In this document: piece by piece, positions 24,301 through 31,417 of the stretch | Numbering within the stretch: position 1 is the first letter of the stretch | Layout: each line of letters opens with the position of its first letter | Source of the DNA: a virus | Length of the DNA: 33,783 nt | IMG/VR virus record: IMGVR_UViG_3300042402_002313 | Span: 1-33,783 of that record | Reading direction: 5' to 3' (one strand) | Program-made: the position numbers and the translations under genes | The notes under the pieces: generated by a model | What the model saw: the letters and a program-made list of their open reading frames with translations, nothing else | Told to the model about the DNA's origin: nothing | Databases searched by the model: none

Positions 24301-26720
24301 CTCAAGGTACCTCGGGATATTATAATTCTGCGTATTTATTCCACAATGTTCAAATCGCAGTTCCTAATTGTAATGTAGTTAATTACGTATCAGGATATAG
24401 TGCATGGACCATTACAGACGTTTTAAGGTTGATACCGGGTTATGAAAGTTTTGAAGTTTGTATTTTCACAAGAGGGGTTGATCCGCATACACCAAAACAA
24501 ACTATAAGATATGACCTTTCTAATATCTTTGGATTTACTACTCCGAATACGGTACAAGTTGAGGGTAGTTATTATTTAAACATACCAATACAAGCGTATA
24601 CTTCAGGTAGTAAACCAAGAAGTCATAATACTACAACCAACAATGATAATTTTTTATATTTTAATTCTTATAGTTTTAATATAACAGGGACAAATTATAC
24701 TCCTTTCTCATCTAATTTACCTTATTACTATTTAAGTACTGACGATACAATCTCTAACTCTTATGTTGCGGCACCTTTCTTGAATTGGCAGACAACAGGA
24801 AGTTTGGTTTTATCAACAGGATATCTTATAAACACACCATATACTCAACCAAGAAGTCAATCAGATTATGTTGGTGGTGGAGCGTTTGCCAGTTGGTCAA
24901 ATAATAATGGTTTTGGTTATAATTTAGACACTGATAGTGGAGGTGGTTGTAATAACTTGTGCCAAGTAAGTCAATATTATAAATCTCAATCAACGGGTAA
25001 TAATTTTGGATCAAGTTCTGCTGGGGGTAACTTAGCTGCACTATATTCATCGGCATATTATAGATACTCTTTATCACCAATAAATTTCTTGAATCCATCA
25101 AGGATTGTAATGAGAAGTGATCGACTACCAACATCCACAGGTGTGGAAAATGGAGCGGCAACCAGAACAGGATATGGTTTACATCAAAATAATAATTTTA
25201 GTTTATATACTGATACAGGTTTAGCATCACCACCGACAATTTATGCTGGTGGAGAACCAAGTTCAGGAGAGGATAATGATTCTGATGATGTGATTTCAGG
25301 TTTAACCTCGACCTTAACTTGTGAGGGTATGGTCCCATTGGCATGTTATAGTGGTTCTGGTAATAGTGTTGGAGTCTTACCCTCAGGACAATGTGATGTA
25401 CCACAAGATAGAATGGTAAACGGATGTTACTGTTTAATTAACAGACCCTACATTATCCAAATATTTGACGACATAAGACTGTTCTTAGAATGGAAAGTAA
25501 GATTTACTATGAATTTGGCGGCTTGTAAAGGAATTTTTGCTCAAGTGTTTCAGAATAATTGGATAAATGGAACTTTGTATATGTTTAGCTTTAACAAAAG
25601 GAGAACTTTGTCAACATCAAATGTATTGACAGAATATAGATATTGTGAAGATGTTTTAGTTTTCAATCAGTTAACAAACACATTCTATTATAGATCCTCA
25701 CCTTGGGATGGAAATGATTTTATAGGTAAGGATTCACCGTCAACTTCTTTTAATAATTTAGATTATGGTTATAATACTAAACAAATACAATTCCCAACCA
25801 CAATTGTTGATTTAGGACCCAGAGATTATTTTATAAACGAAATATGTTGTTCACCAAGTAATTCAGATGGTTTTGGTTCATACTATGCAGGACAAATAAA
25901 ATCTACTTCTTATCAAGACAACTCAGACATCATCCAACTAGGGTTCCTATCAAGAATTTTAAATCAAGGAACTAGAAGTAGAATGTTACCGATTGGTGTT
26001 GGTAATAGCTCAGGTGAAGGTAGAGGAATAATTCAATTCTTTAACAGCAGTCGTGGTGGTGATAGAATTGATGGCGATTGGGCTCAAATGTTGTCTATAA
26101 ACTCTGAGTGGAAAGTATTACCATTTATCACTGAAAATATACCAAGTAATCAATATATCTATTTCGGTGATAATATGAATGGTGGAAGTGGATTGAATAA
26201 TGATGAAATTGTACCAATAATGGGTCTATTTTTTACTGCAGACACCGCATATAGAAAGATTGAATCTCCGGGGATAGAAACTTTTAGTTTTAATCCATTA
26301 CTGGAAGAAAATTTTGGATACCCAAAATCACAAGAAGTACCACACTATAAATGGCAAATAAAAACACCTTCAGTATTTCTAGGTACGCCAAATATATTTG
26401 GATCGGAAGATAATAATTGGTACACTACAACTTATAGTAATACTTTTTTTAGTAAAAAGTATCAAGACTTGAATTTTACAAGTTTAAATGAAAAATATAT
26501 AACGACTCAAACAAAACTTGGTTTTATTGCTAGTTACAATATAAACGGTAATCCATTACCAATTACACCATTAAATAGTATAACACAAGGAGACCCAAGT
26601 ACCGATCCGAATGAGGCTGTTGTTGTTGGGGCTCCATACCATTTTTATTTTGGTTTGAACAATGGAAAAACCGCAATAAACAGATTTTATAAATTATACG
26701 TGGGAGTAGAAGAAGAATGA
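21381..26720 (+). CDS. Giant (1779-residue) baseplate-region protein with Cys cluster and hydrophobic helix
   Basis: One frame of 1779 residues. It starts MPKSYRIRTEVGVDKYINVN and continues into a beta-sandwich resembling carboxypeptidase regulatory-like domains (residues ~48-170): VVVGRVFVNNGFGLPKAKVS, TITDTNEAGYRYNLLP, then YRYTVTTNESGDFMIFGVPI. A strongly hydrophobic segment at 576-605 (FIYFVFNLLLNVLAFPIMSL onward) is followed by an amphipathic helix WELIRKIINAIKNIF and a cysteine cluster C643-x2-C646-x-C648-x-C650. The remainder is Asn/Ser/Gly/Tyr-rich beta-type sequence with further cysteines near 1320-1400. It follows gp6, where T4 has gp7 (1032 residues), so a peripheral wedge or tail-tip role is inferred. 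No T4 homology is visible. It overlaps the next gene by 4 bases (ATGA). Structural protein likely; exact role unknown. Confidence 0.72.
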   Translation: MPKSYRIRTEVGVDKYINVNLEQDWESLEILSLKILADDLYTRFCADYGVVVGRVFVNNGFGLPKAKVSVFIPLEDADELDPVISELYPYKTITDTNEAGYRYNLLPKLPSYNGHQSTGSFPNVGDVLMDESYIEVYDKYYRYTVTTNESGDFMIFGVPIGNQTIVMDVDLSDIGCFSLSPQDLIQQGLATETQVNGSTFKTSTNLRELPQIKNLVFDVDVRPFWGDAELCQVGITRVDFDLTKQANINIQPTSIFMGSIISTTDDDALKVSCKPKNNTGNLCELVAGPGIIQAIRHTINSDANGLPILERYEVEEEGKIIDPDGVFLLNLPMNLDYVFTNEFGEQVLSDDPSKGIPTKGKYRFRFRWQNEQGLQNSFMRADYLVPNIKEYGWSNSSNDPLDPSLVGVYTYPQIPVGSVSGTPVTFLINEGLSQAVTTNIESYQIYINNQLYLGSINSIFINAGDVLRIVATPLDPTQAQIIKFTQIPQQLFDLYRSYAFSTDWDDYANQQEALDCEDTFYEFKYNKVYTTAMFLDRYKKGLGRAKHLGIKEIDNRTCKSTVNTFPVNDIIRNFDFIYFVFNLLLNVLAFPIMSLIFVIHIVAAIWELIRKIINAIKNIFNIDTPDIPGFPRIGLPMIAYPDCTSCECDCGINEDNNDSQELQAVNDYNNGSNDLPYTATLTTVNTLLAPVNSANLYDITHPNLLRLADGSEPYDCGVGFGGNYESFETLLDNNDVSIDVVVQASLDLKRTISGYDVISSTNPNKLFSNEFYLLHAPQPFLWSAEKKGAAPDNRYFAFPLTDTYPQKLNEFNTRDKYFTGKNKITTWVNPSLNTVPANSTFNDEVLVVLMNSGSISRLGIGNICTFQNPQYTDSGSTNRMVNLTGLTQNQFNNNAVTGTTLTGQTSIIVNYASPSDPTGQTNLQKNILVNIPQVSQLPVQGNSNVEQSYLKYATDVEYYQLITGMTVSDFEVASQGTSGYYNSAYLFHNVQIAVPNCNVVNYVSGYSAWTITDVLRLIPGYESFEVCIFTRGVDPHTPKQTIRYDLSNIFGFTTPNTVQVEGSYYLNIPIQAYTSGSKPRSHNTTTNNDNFLYFNSYSFNITGTNYTPFSSNLPYYYLSTDDTISNSYVAAPFLNWQTTGSLVLSTGYLINTPYTQPRSQSDYVGGGAFASWSNNNGFGYNLDTDSGGGCNNLCQVSQYYKSQSTGNNFGSSSAGGNLAALYSSAYYRYSLSPINFLNPSRIVMRSDRLPTSTGVENGAATRTGYGLHQNNNFSLYTDTGLASPPTIYAGGEPSSGEDNDSDDVISGLTSTLTCEGMVPLACYSGSGNSVGVLPSGQCDVPQDRMVNGCYCLINRPYIIQIFDDIRLFLEWKVRFTMNLAACKGIFAQVFQNNWINGTLYMFSFNKRRTLSTSNVLTEYRYCEDVLVFNQLTNTFYYRSSPWDGNDFIGKDSPSTSFNNLDYGYNTKQIQFPTTIVDLGPRDYFINEICCSPSNSDGFGSYYAGQIKSTSYQDNSDIIQLGFLSRILNQGTRSRMLPIGVGNSSGEGRGIIQFFNSSRGGDRIDGDWAQMLSINSEWKVLPFITENIPSNQYIYFGDNMNGGSGLNNDEIVPIMGLFFTADTAYRKIESPGIETFSFNPLLEENFGYPKSQEVPHYKWQIKTPSVFLGTPNIFGSEDNNWYTTTYSNTFFSKKYQDLNFTSLNEKYITTQTKLGFIASYNINGNPLPITPLNSITQGDPSTDPNEAVVVGAPYHFYFGLNNGKTAINRFYKLYVGVEEE

Positions 26721-28513
26721 TAGTTGACCCAACATATAGAATAATTTTATCAACAGAAAGATACAAATCCGCACCTAGAACGGATCAATCCGTGAATTTA
26801 CCTTTCAGTCAATCGATGAAAGAAATAATTGAGTTTGATAGATCTGTAGATTTAAATTTGGTTGATGTTTTTGACCAAGAAAGACAATCTTGTACTATAT
26901 TTAGACCTGTGACTAAATTCACAATACTTTTTGAAAATGCTTTTACAGGATCAACAAAGTATTCCCCTTTTAGAGATAATTTATATTATACTGATCCGGT
27001 TAAAAATGCTAAATCATACTATCCGTCAGGAAATGTACCACTTGGGTCGACCCCAACAAATCAAGCAATTCCTTGGGATGGATTTCCTCAGTATGTTGAG
27101 TTTGATTTTATTAGGACTGATAATGATAATGTTGGGTATACTTATCCCCCAAACAATCACCTTAATTTTAAAAATGTAAGTGCGTCAACATACAACTGGT
27201 CTCATTATATTAGTTATCCATATGCTAACGTATATAATAAAACTTTATTTGCGGTAGAACCTGATAGTAGTGTAAATTGGACTTGGGTTGCGTCTGATGG
27301 TATACCATTTTACATTGTAGAAGGTAGTGATAAATTGTTAACTAACATAACATTCAAATGTCCGGTTGAGCATGGTTTAACGGTTGGAGAATTTGTTTAT
27401 ATGTCAATTAACTATAATGGAAATCAGATGTTTCAGGTCTCAAGTTTAGGAGATCCTGCTTATGGATCAGACTTATACATATTTAACCTAAGAAATGTTG
27501 GTTATACAGGAACTACTTTTGTTACAAATACCCAAGGGACATTCAAAAGAGTTATAAATGCCGCTAATTCTGCAGACACAGTAAGTGAATATTACATTAG
27601 AAAACATAAAATAATGACAACACCTGATTGTATGGTATTGTCTAATGCGGGATTTGAAAGAAATATCTATGGGGATAAAACAAAATGTGAAATAAGATCT
27701 TTAACACCTAATCAGAGACAAAGAACATCTGTAAAGGAAGGATCTAGATCATATACTTTGGCTTTCAATTGTGATATTGATATTGAAGGGTTAAAAGATA
27801 ATCAAGGGAGACCAATAACGGAATTATTTTTTACGTCTATTTGGCGAGGATATTTTGGGTGGACAAGGAATTTGAAACAAGGTTGGTATTTTAATACTTA
27901 TTTAGAAAACAAAAAACCACAGACATGGTGGGATAATAGTAATGCAAATTCAAATGTTACGATACCACAAAATTCTTACAATTCATTATTAAATAATGGA
28001 CCTTTCTTTTATAATTCATTTTTAACTTCAGGTGATACTATTGACGGTGATTTTTGTGAGTGGAATAATTACAACCAACTTGAAAGAGTTATATCAATTT
28101 ATCAACATAAAATAAAATATAACGAAAATTGGTTTAGGTTAGACAATCCATTACCATCATCTAATCAACCTGGATATTTTTACAGACCACATAACCCAAT
28201 ACAGATAGGTGCATTTTCTGAATATATTGAAGAAGGGAGTTCATCAAACGTGGTAGGGATACCTGATTATGCTTATTATTCTACATTATCCGCACTTTTT
28301 AGATGGAGAGACAAATATCCATATGGTTATGTTGATACGGACGGTGTAGGAGTTGATTTCCCATATTTGAATAATGCTCATTATCCGTTTATTGATACTA
28401 TTTTCAGAATTACACCTGAAGATTATAACATACCTAGTGACTATGCGTCAATAGGATCAGTTCCTGCGAACATAACCACTATATCTGACCCTGCGGCTGA
28501 TGAATGCGAATAA
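26717..28513 (+). CDS. Probable structural protein, baseplate region (598 residues)
   Basis: A 598-residue protein starting at an ATG that overlaps the previous stop (ATGA), so it is translationally coupled to the giant gene. It is rich in Asn, Tyr, Ser and Trp with alternating short strands, typical of beta-rich virion proteins. The start MIVDPTYRIILSTERYKSAP is followed by SVNLPFSQSMKEIIEFDRSV. Later there is a Trp-rich stretch TSIWRGYFGWTRNLKQGWYF and a final segment rich in Pro/Tyr. No signal peptide, membrane helix or catalytic motif was seen. By position after gp25, gp6 and the giant protein, it could fill the role of a wedge or peripheral protein such as gp8 or gp10, but I see no sequence support for a specific match. 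Confidence 0.7.
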   Translation: MIVDPTYRIILSTERYKSAPRTDQSVNLPFSQSMKEIIEFDRSVDLNLVDVFDQERQSCTIFRPVTKFTILFENAFTGSTKYSPFRDNLYYTDPVKNAKSYYPSGNVPLGSTPTNQAIPWDGFPQYVEFDFIRTDNDNVGYTYPPNNHLNFKNVSASTYNWSHYISYPYANVYNKTLFAVEPDSSVNWTWVASDGIPFYIVEGSDKLLTNITFKCPVEHGLTVGEFVYMSINYNGNQMFQVSSLGDPAYGSDLYIFNLRNVGYTGTTFVTNTQGTFKRVINAANSADTVSEYYIRKHKIMTTPDCMVLSNAGFERNIYGDKTKCEIRSLTPNQRQRTSVKEGSRSYTLAFNCDIDIEGLKDNQGRPITELFFTSIWRGYFGWTRNLKQGWYFNTYLENKKPQTWWDNSNANSNVTIPQNSYNSLLNNGPFFYNSFLTSGDTIDGDFCEWNNYNQLERVISIYQHKIKYNENWFRLDNPLPSSNQPGYFYRPHNPIQIGAFSEYIEEGSSSNVVGIPDYAYYSTLSALFRWRDKYPYGYVDTDGVGVDFPYLNNAHYPFIDTIFRITPEDYNIPSDYASIGSVPANITTISDPAADECE

Positions 28514-29309
28514 AATTAAATTATTAAAAACAGAACTTGATCAGTTCGTTAATATTCCTGTAAATATGCAATGGGATTTTACAGGTCGAGATGATAGTAT
28601 TTCTGAATATGAAACAGATGTTTTAAGAAGAGTTATTGGTTTACCTATTGATTTTGAAATTGCAAAATTCGATCATAACGTATTTCCAAATATGGATTCG
28701 GCAATCAACTACGAATTTTATTTCTACGATGATTTACAATCAATAACCGCAAATACAATTCCTCTGACCGCTTGGACAGTTTCATATTTAAATAATGGGT
28801 TTAGTGCTGAAGAAGTGTATTATTATGCAAAACCATTCACCAAATCATTTTTCAAATTAGATTTATATGACACTACTGAAGAAAGAACACAACAAATTTA
28901 TTTATCCATAATATTACCCGTCCAACAAGGACAAACTCAAACAGTAAGCTTATCACCATTTACTCCACCTGTCGAAATCAAAAAACCAAAGATGAAATTA
29001 GACTATATTGGAGATAAAGAGGGGTTTGCCATTTATTGGTTAAGATATAGAGATTTTATTGATATAGACACTTTTTTTATGACCGCAAAATTTTTTGACG
29101 CAAGATTAGGAGTTTTTAAACAAATGACAAATAAGGTCCAATCAACAATAACACCAAATAAATTTAACTTTAATAATGCCGATTATTTTTATTATAGGGT
29201 TGATCTAAATTATAACAATAAAACATACGAAGTGTTTTCAACATCAACAAATCAAAGAGTTGGGGATTCATTAACACCGATAAAATTTTTCGAATATGTT
29301 AACCCATAA
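28500..29309 (+). CDS. Probable structural protein, baseplate region (269 residues)
   Basis: The ATG at 28500 lies 14 bases inside the previous gene. The helical, charged N-terminus (NKIKLLKTELDQFVNIPVNM) is followed by a beta-rich, aromatic body including YEFYFYDDLQSI, PLTAWTVSYLNNGFS and FAIYWLRYRDFIDIDTFFMT. A short Gln/Ser/Pro linker near residues 147-162 (QGQTQTVSLSPFTPPVEIKK) separates two domains of similar size. No recognised motif. Tight packing on both sides (the stop shares a base with the next ATG, TAATG) indicates it belongs to the same baseplate operon. Function unknown beyond probable virion component. Confidence 0.7.
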   Translation: MNANKIKLLKTELDQFVNIPVNMQWDFTGRDDSISEYETDVLRRVIGLPIDFEIAKFDHNVFPNMDSAINYEFYFYDDLQSITANTIPLTAWTVSYLNNGFSAEEVYYYAKPFTKSFFKLDLYDTTEERTQQIYLSIILPVQQGQTQTVSLSPFTPPVEIKKPKMKLDYIGDKEGFAIYWLRYRDFIDIDTFFMTAKFFDARLGVFKQMTNKVQSTITPNKFNFNNADYFYYRVDLNYNNKTYEVFSTSTNQRVGDSLTPIKFFEYVNP

Positions 29310-30484
29310 TGGAATTACAGGAATATAAATTTATAGTTTCACCCGAAAATATTAAAAGTGATATTATTTTCGTAACTTATACAGGAGATACTGATATTAC
29401 GACTATTATAGATCCTTGTTGTCTTACGGCATCTACTTTTAGTGCGACTACCACAGGGACCACAGGTGTGTACCTCCCAATGGACTATCTTTTATCAGGA
29501 AATACTGGTGGAACATCGTTTTTAACAGGTTTATCTGTTAATATTATGATCACCGAATCTGCGGTTGATATTGGTTGGTACACACCAACCGATGGGTTAA
29601 TTTTACAGGCTGACGTTTTAAATAACTTCATTGTAACTGCCAACACTTTAAATCCTTACACATTTACATTTTATAATACATCAGATTTAGAACTAATAAA
29701 ATTTTTACAACTTGTCACATATACTTTGGATTGGGGGGATGGATCGCCACAACAATCTGTTTTAGGTATTACCCCAATAATACACACTTACCCAACAGCA
29801 CCAAATAACTATACTGTTACATTAACCGCTAATTCACCATGGGGAATTTCAAAAGTACAAAAAATTGTTAATGTTCCATATGTCGATGCGGTTATACCAA
29901 ACCCTCAAGGATCTATAACATTTTTTCCTGCTGGTGGAAATTGGACAGGAACTCCGATTAGTTATGATTATATTTTTACGGGAGATTCTAACACAGATAT
30001 CAATGATTACTATTCCTACAATTATACATCTGTACCTTTTGTTGTTTCTGGTTACACACAATCAACATTAAATGATATTGCGCAATTTGGACCAAAAATA
30101 AATTTAGCGGGAGGTAAATATAAATTAGGAATACAAGTTACAGGTACAACAGGTGCTATAGGAACATATTGGGGAGTTGACCCAACTAACACATATTCGG
30201 CTTATACCATAAATGGTATAAACTATTTTGATTACGAAGATTTCACAATTTATGTTACAGATTCTTATGGTCTTGTACCTGGAGAAATTGTGTTGAGTGC
30301 TATCACAAAAAATGAAGCTTTATTAAATGTCATTGACCAACCAGAAATTATAACTAATGTTTATATTGAAAGAGGTAAGTACACACCTTTAGAAAATGTA
30401 ATGAGAATAGGGGAAGTCGATACTGTTGGAGACTTAGAAAAATACGGATACAAATATTTCAATGTAGAAAAAGTGTCGACATAA
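29309..30484 (+). CDS. PKD-domain virion protein (391 residues)
   Basis: The start overlaps the previous stop by one base (TAATG). A PKD/Ig-like domain is recognisable at residues ~105-190. It has YTLDWGDGSPQQ, the PKD 'W-x-F-G-D-G' turn with Leu-Asp-Trp-Gly-Asp-Gly-Ser at 140-146. HTYPTAPNNYTVTLTANSPW (159-178) is the PKD 'H-x-Y-x-x-x-G-x-Y-x-V-x-L-x-v' strand pair. It closes with KVQKIVNVPY. PKD domains are beta-sandwiches common in Bacteroidota surface proteins, where they act as spacers or bind proteins and glycans. The flanking regions, with a Thr/Gly-rich N-terminal part and a beta-rich C-terminal part, are not recognised. As part of the baseplate operon it may be a peripheral or fibre-attachment protein that contacts the host surface. 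The domain call is fairly sure; the role is inferred. Confidence 0.72.
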   Translation: MELQEYKFIVSPENIKSDIIFVTYTGDTDITTIIDPCCLTASTFSATTTGTTGVYLPMDYLLSGNTGGTSFLTGLSVNIMITESAVDIGWYTPTDGLILQADVLNNFIVTANTLNPYTFTFYNTSDLELIKFLQLVTYTLDWGDGSPQQSVLGITPIIHTYPTAPNNYTVTLTANSPWGISKVQKIVNVPYVDAVIPNPQGSITFFPAGGNWTGTPISYDYIFTGDSNTDINDYYSYNYTSVPFVVSGYTQSTLNDIAQFGPKINLAGGKYKLGIQVTGTTGAIGTYWGVDPTNTYSAYTINGINYFDYEDFTIYVTDSYGLVPGEIVLSAITKNEALLNVIDQPEIITNVYIERGKYTPLENVMRIGEVDTVGDLEKYGYKYFNVEKVST

Positions 30485-30492
30485 CTATTTAT
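30485..30492 (+). promoter_or_regulatory. CTATTTAT motif upstream of the 301-residue gene
   Basis: CTATTTAT starts at the base after the previous stop codon and ends 19 bases before the ATG at 30512. An A-rich leader (AAAAAAAAGAAAAAACAAA) follows it. Third exact copy of this 8-mer in an intergenic gap. Possible promoter element; not demonstrated. Confidence 0.35.
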
Positions 30493-30511
30493 AAAAAAAA
30501 GAAAAAACAAA

Positions 30512-31417
30512 ATGGCTACAGGTAATTACGGAACAATAAGACCATCAGATGTTAGTCCTGAAGATGTAGAAATCGTTATGGTTTATACTGAATCAAGAGA
30601 CGACACACAAAATTTTACACTCACAACTTTGAACGCTCAAGACGTTCTTAGACCATATTTTAATAATGATGCTACGGGAGGTGATACTGTTGAGGTTTTA
30701 GGTGGTTTGTACAATTTAAAATTACCCGCAGACCAATTCAATAAATTAGGTATATATACCCTTATGATAAGACCCGCACAAATTAGGACTTTAATAACTG
30801 ATTGTGGTGTTTTATCATCTTTACCAAATGTTAAAGGTATAGTTATTGATTTAAATAATGTCCCAACACAATATAAAAATAAATTTGTTAATCAAGGACT
30901 TGTTGGATTTAGAGTTGAGTATTTGAATCCTGATGGGACTAAAATCCCTAATTTTTTTAGAATAATAACATCTTCATTTTACTGTGAACCAGTTATCCAA
31001 AACTTAACTAACACAATTCAAAAATCTATCAGATATAGATATGTGGAAGGAGCAACTAATTTATTATTTTGTACTTTGTCCCCATCTTCATCACCCACTA
31101 ATAAACCTAGTGCTACACCATATATAGGACAACCAAATCAAAATATTATAATTACAAATACATATTTTAATCCTATATCAACTGAAATTGAAATTGTTGA
31201 TCAAGACATCTCAACACTTGCAATTGCGCTTTACGGTAATCAAACTAAGTCTATTGAAGATGGTATTTACACAATCTACGATTCTGATAACAACATCTAC
31301 AAACAATACAACTTGTATGAAATTAAAGATCAGTTTAATACATTACTTTATGAGGTTAGACAAGATCGTGGTGAGAATATTGATTTCTCTAAAGCCTTTA
31401 ATAATATCACAGCTTAA
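30512..31417 (+). CDS. Probable structural protein, baseplate region (301 residues)
   Basis: A 301-residue protein beginning MATGNYGTIRPSDVSPEDVE after an A-rich leader with no Shine-Dalgarno sequence. The first two thirds look like a compact alpha/beta domain (IVMVYTESRDDTQNFTLTTL, YTLMIRPAQIRTLITDCGVL). Ser/Thr/Pro-rich residues (LSPSSSPTNKPSATPYIGQP, about 189-208) form a hinge, and a C-terminal beta domain ends with a charged helix. No known motif. The previous gap (27 bases) suggests a fresh translation start or a promoter, whereas its stop overlaps the next ATG (TAATG). Likely a virion component of the tail/baseplate set; family unrecognised. Confidence 0.7.
   Translation: MATGNYGTIRPSDVSPEDVEIVMVYTESRDDTQNFTLTTLNAQDVLRPYFNNDATGGDTVEVLGGLYNLKLPADQFNKLGIYTLMIRPAQIRTLITDCGVLSSLPNVKGIVIDLNNVPTQYKNKFVNQGLVGFRVEYLNPDGTKIPNFFRIITSSFYCEPVIQNLTNTIQKSIRYRYVEGATNLLFCTLSPSSSPTNKPSATPYIGQPNQNIIITNTYFNPISTEIEIVDQDISTLAIALYGNQTKSIEDGIYTIYDSDNNIYKQYNLYEIKDQFNTLLYEVRQDRGENIDFSKAFNNITA

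Noticed and set aside
24826-25404. Antisense frames (for example 24826-25161 and 25198-25404)
   Set aside because: They are Tyr/His/Leu/Asn-rich mirror readings of a repetitive Ser/Asn/Gly-rich coding strand with no start context or independent support.
26931-27179. Alternative + strand frames at 26931-27179 and 31188-31430
   Set aside because: Both lie wholly or mostly inside well-supported genes in another frame, have Ile/Leu/Thr-biased shadow composition, and show no motif.
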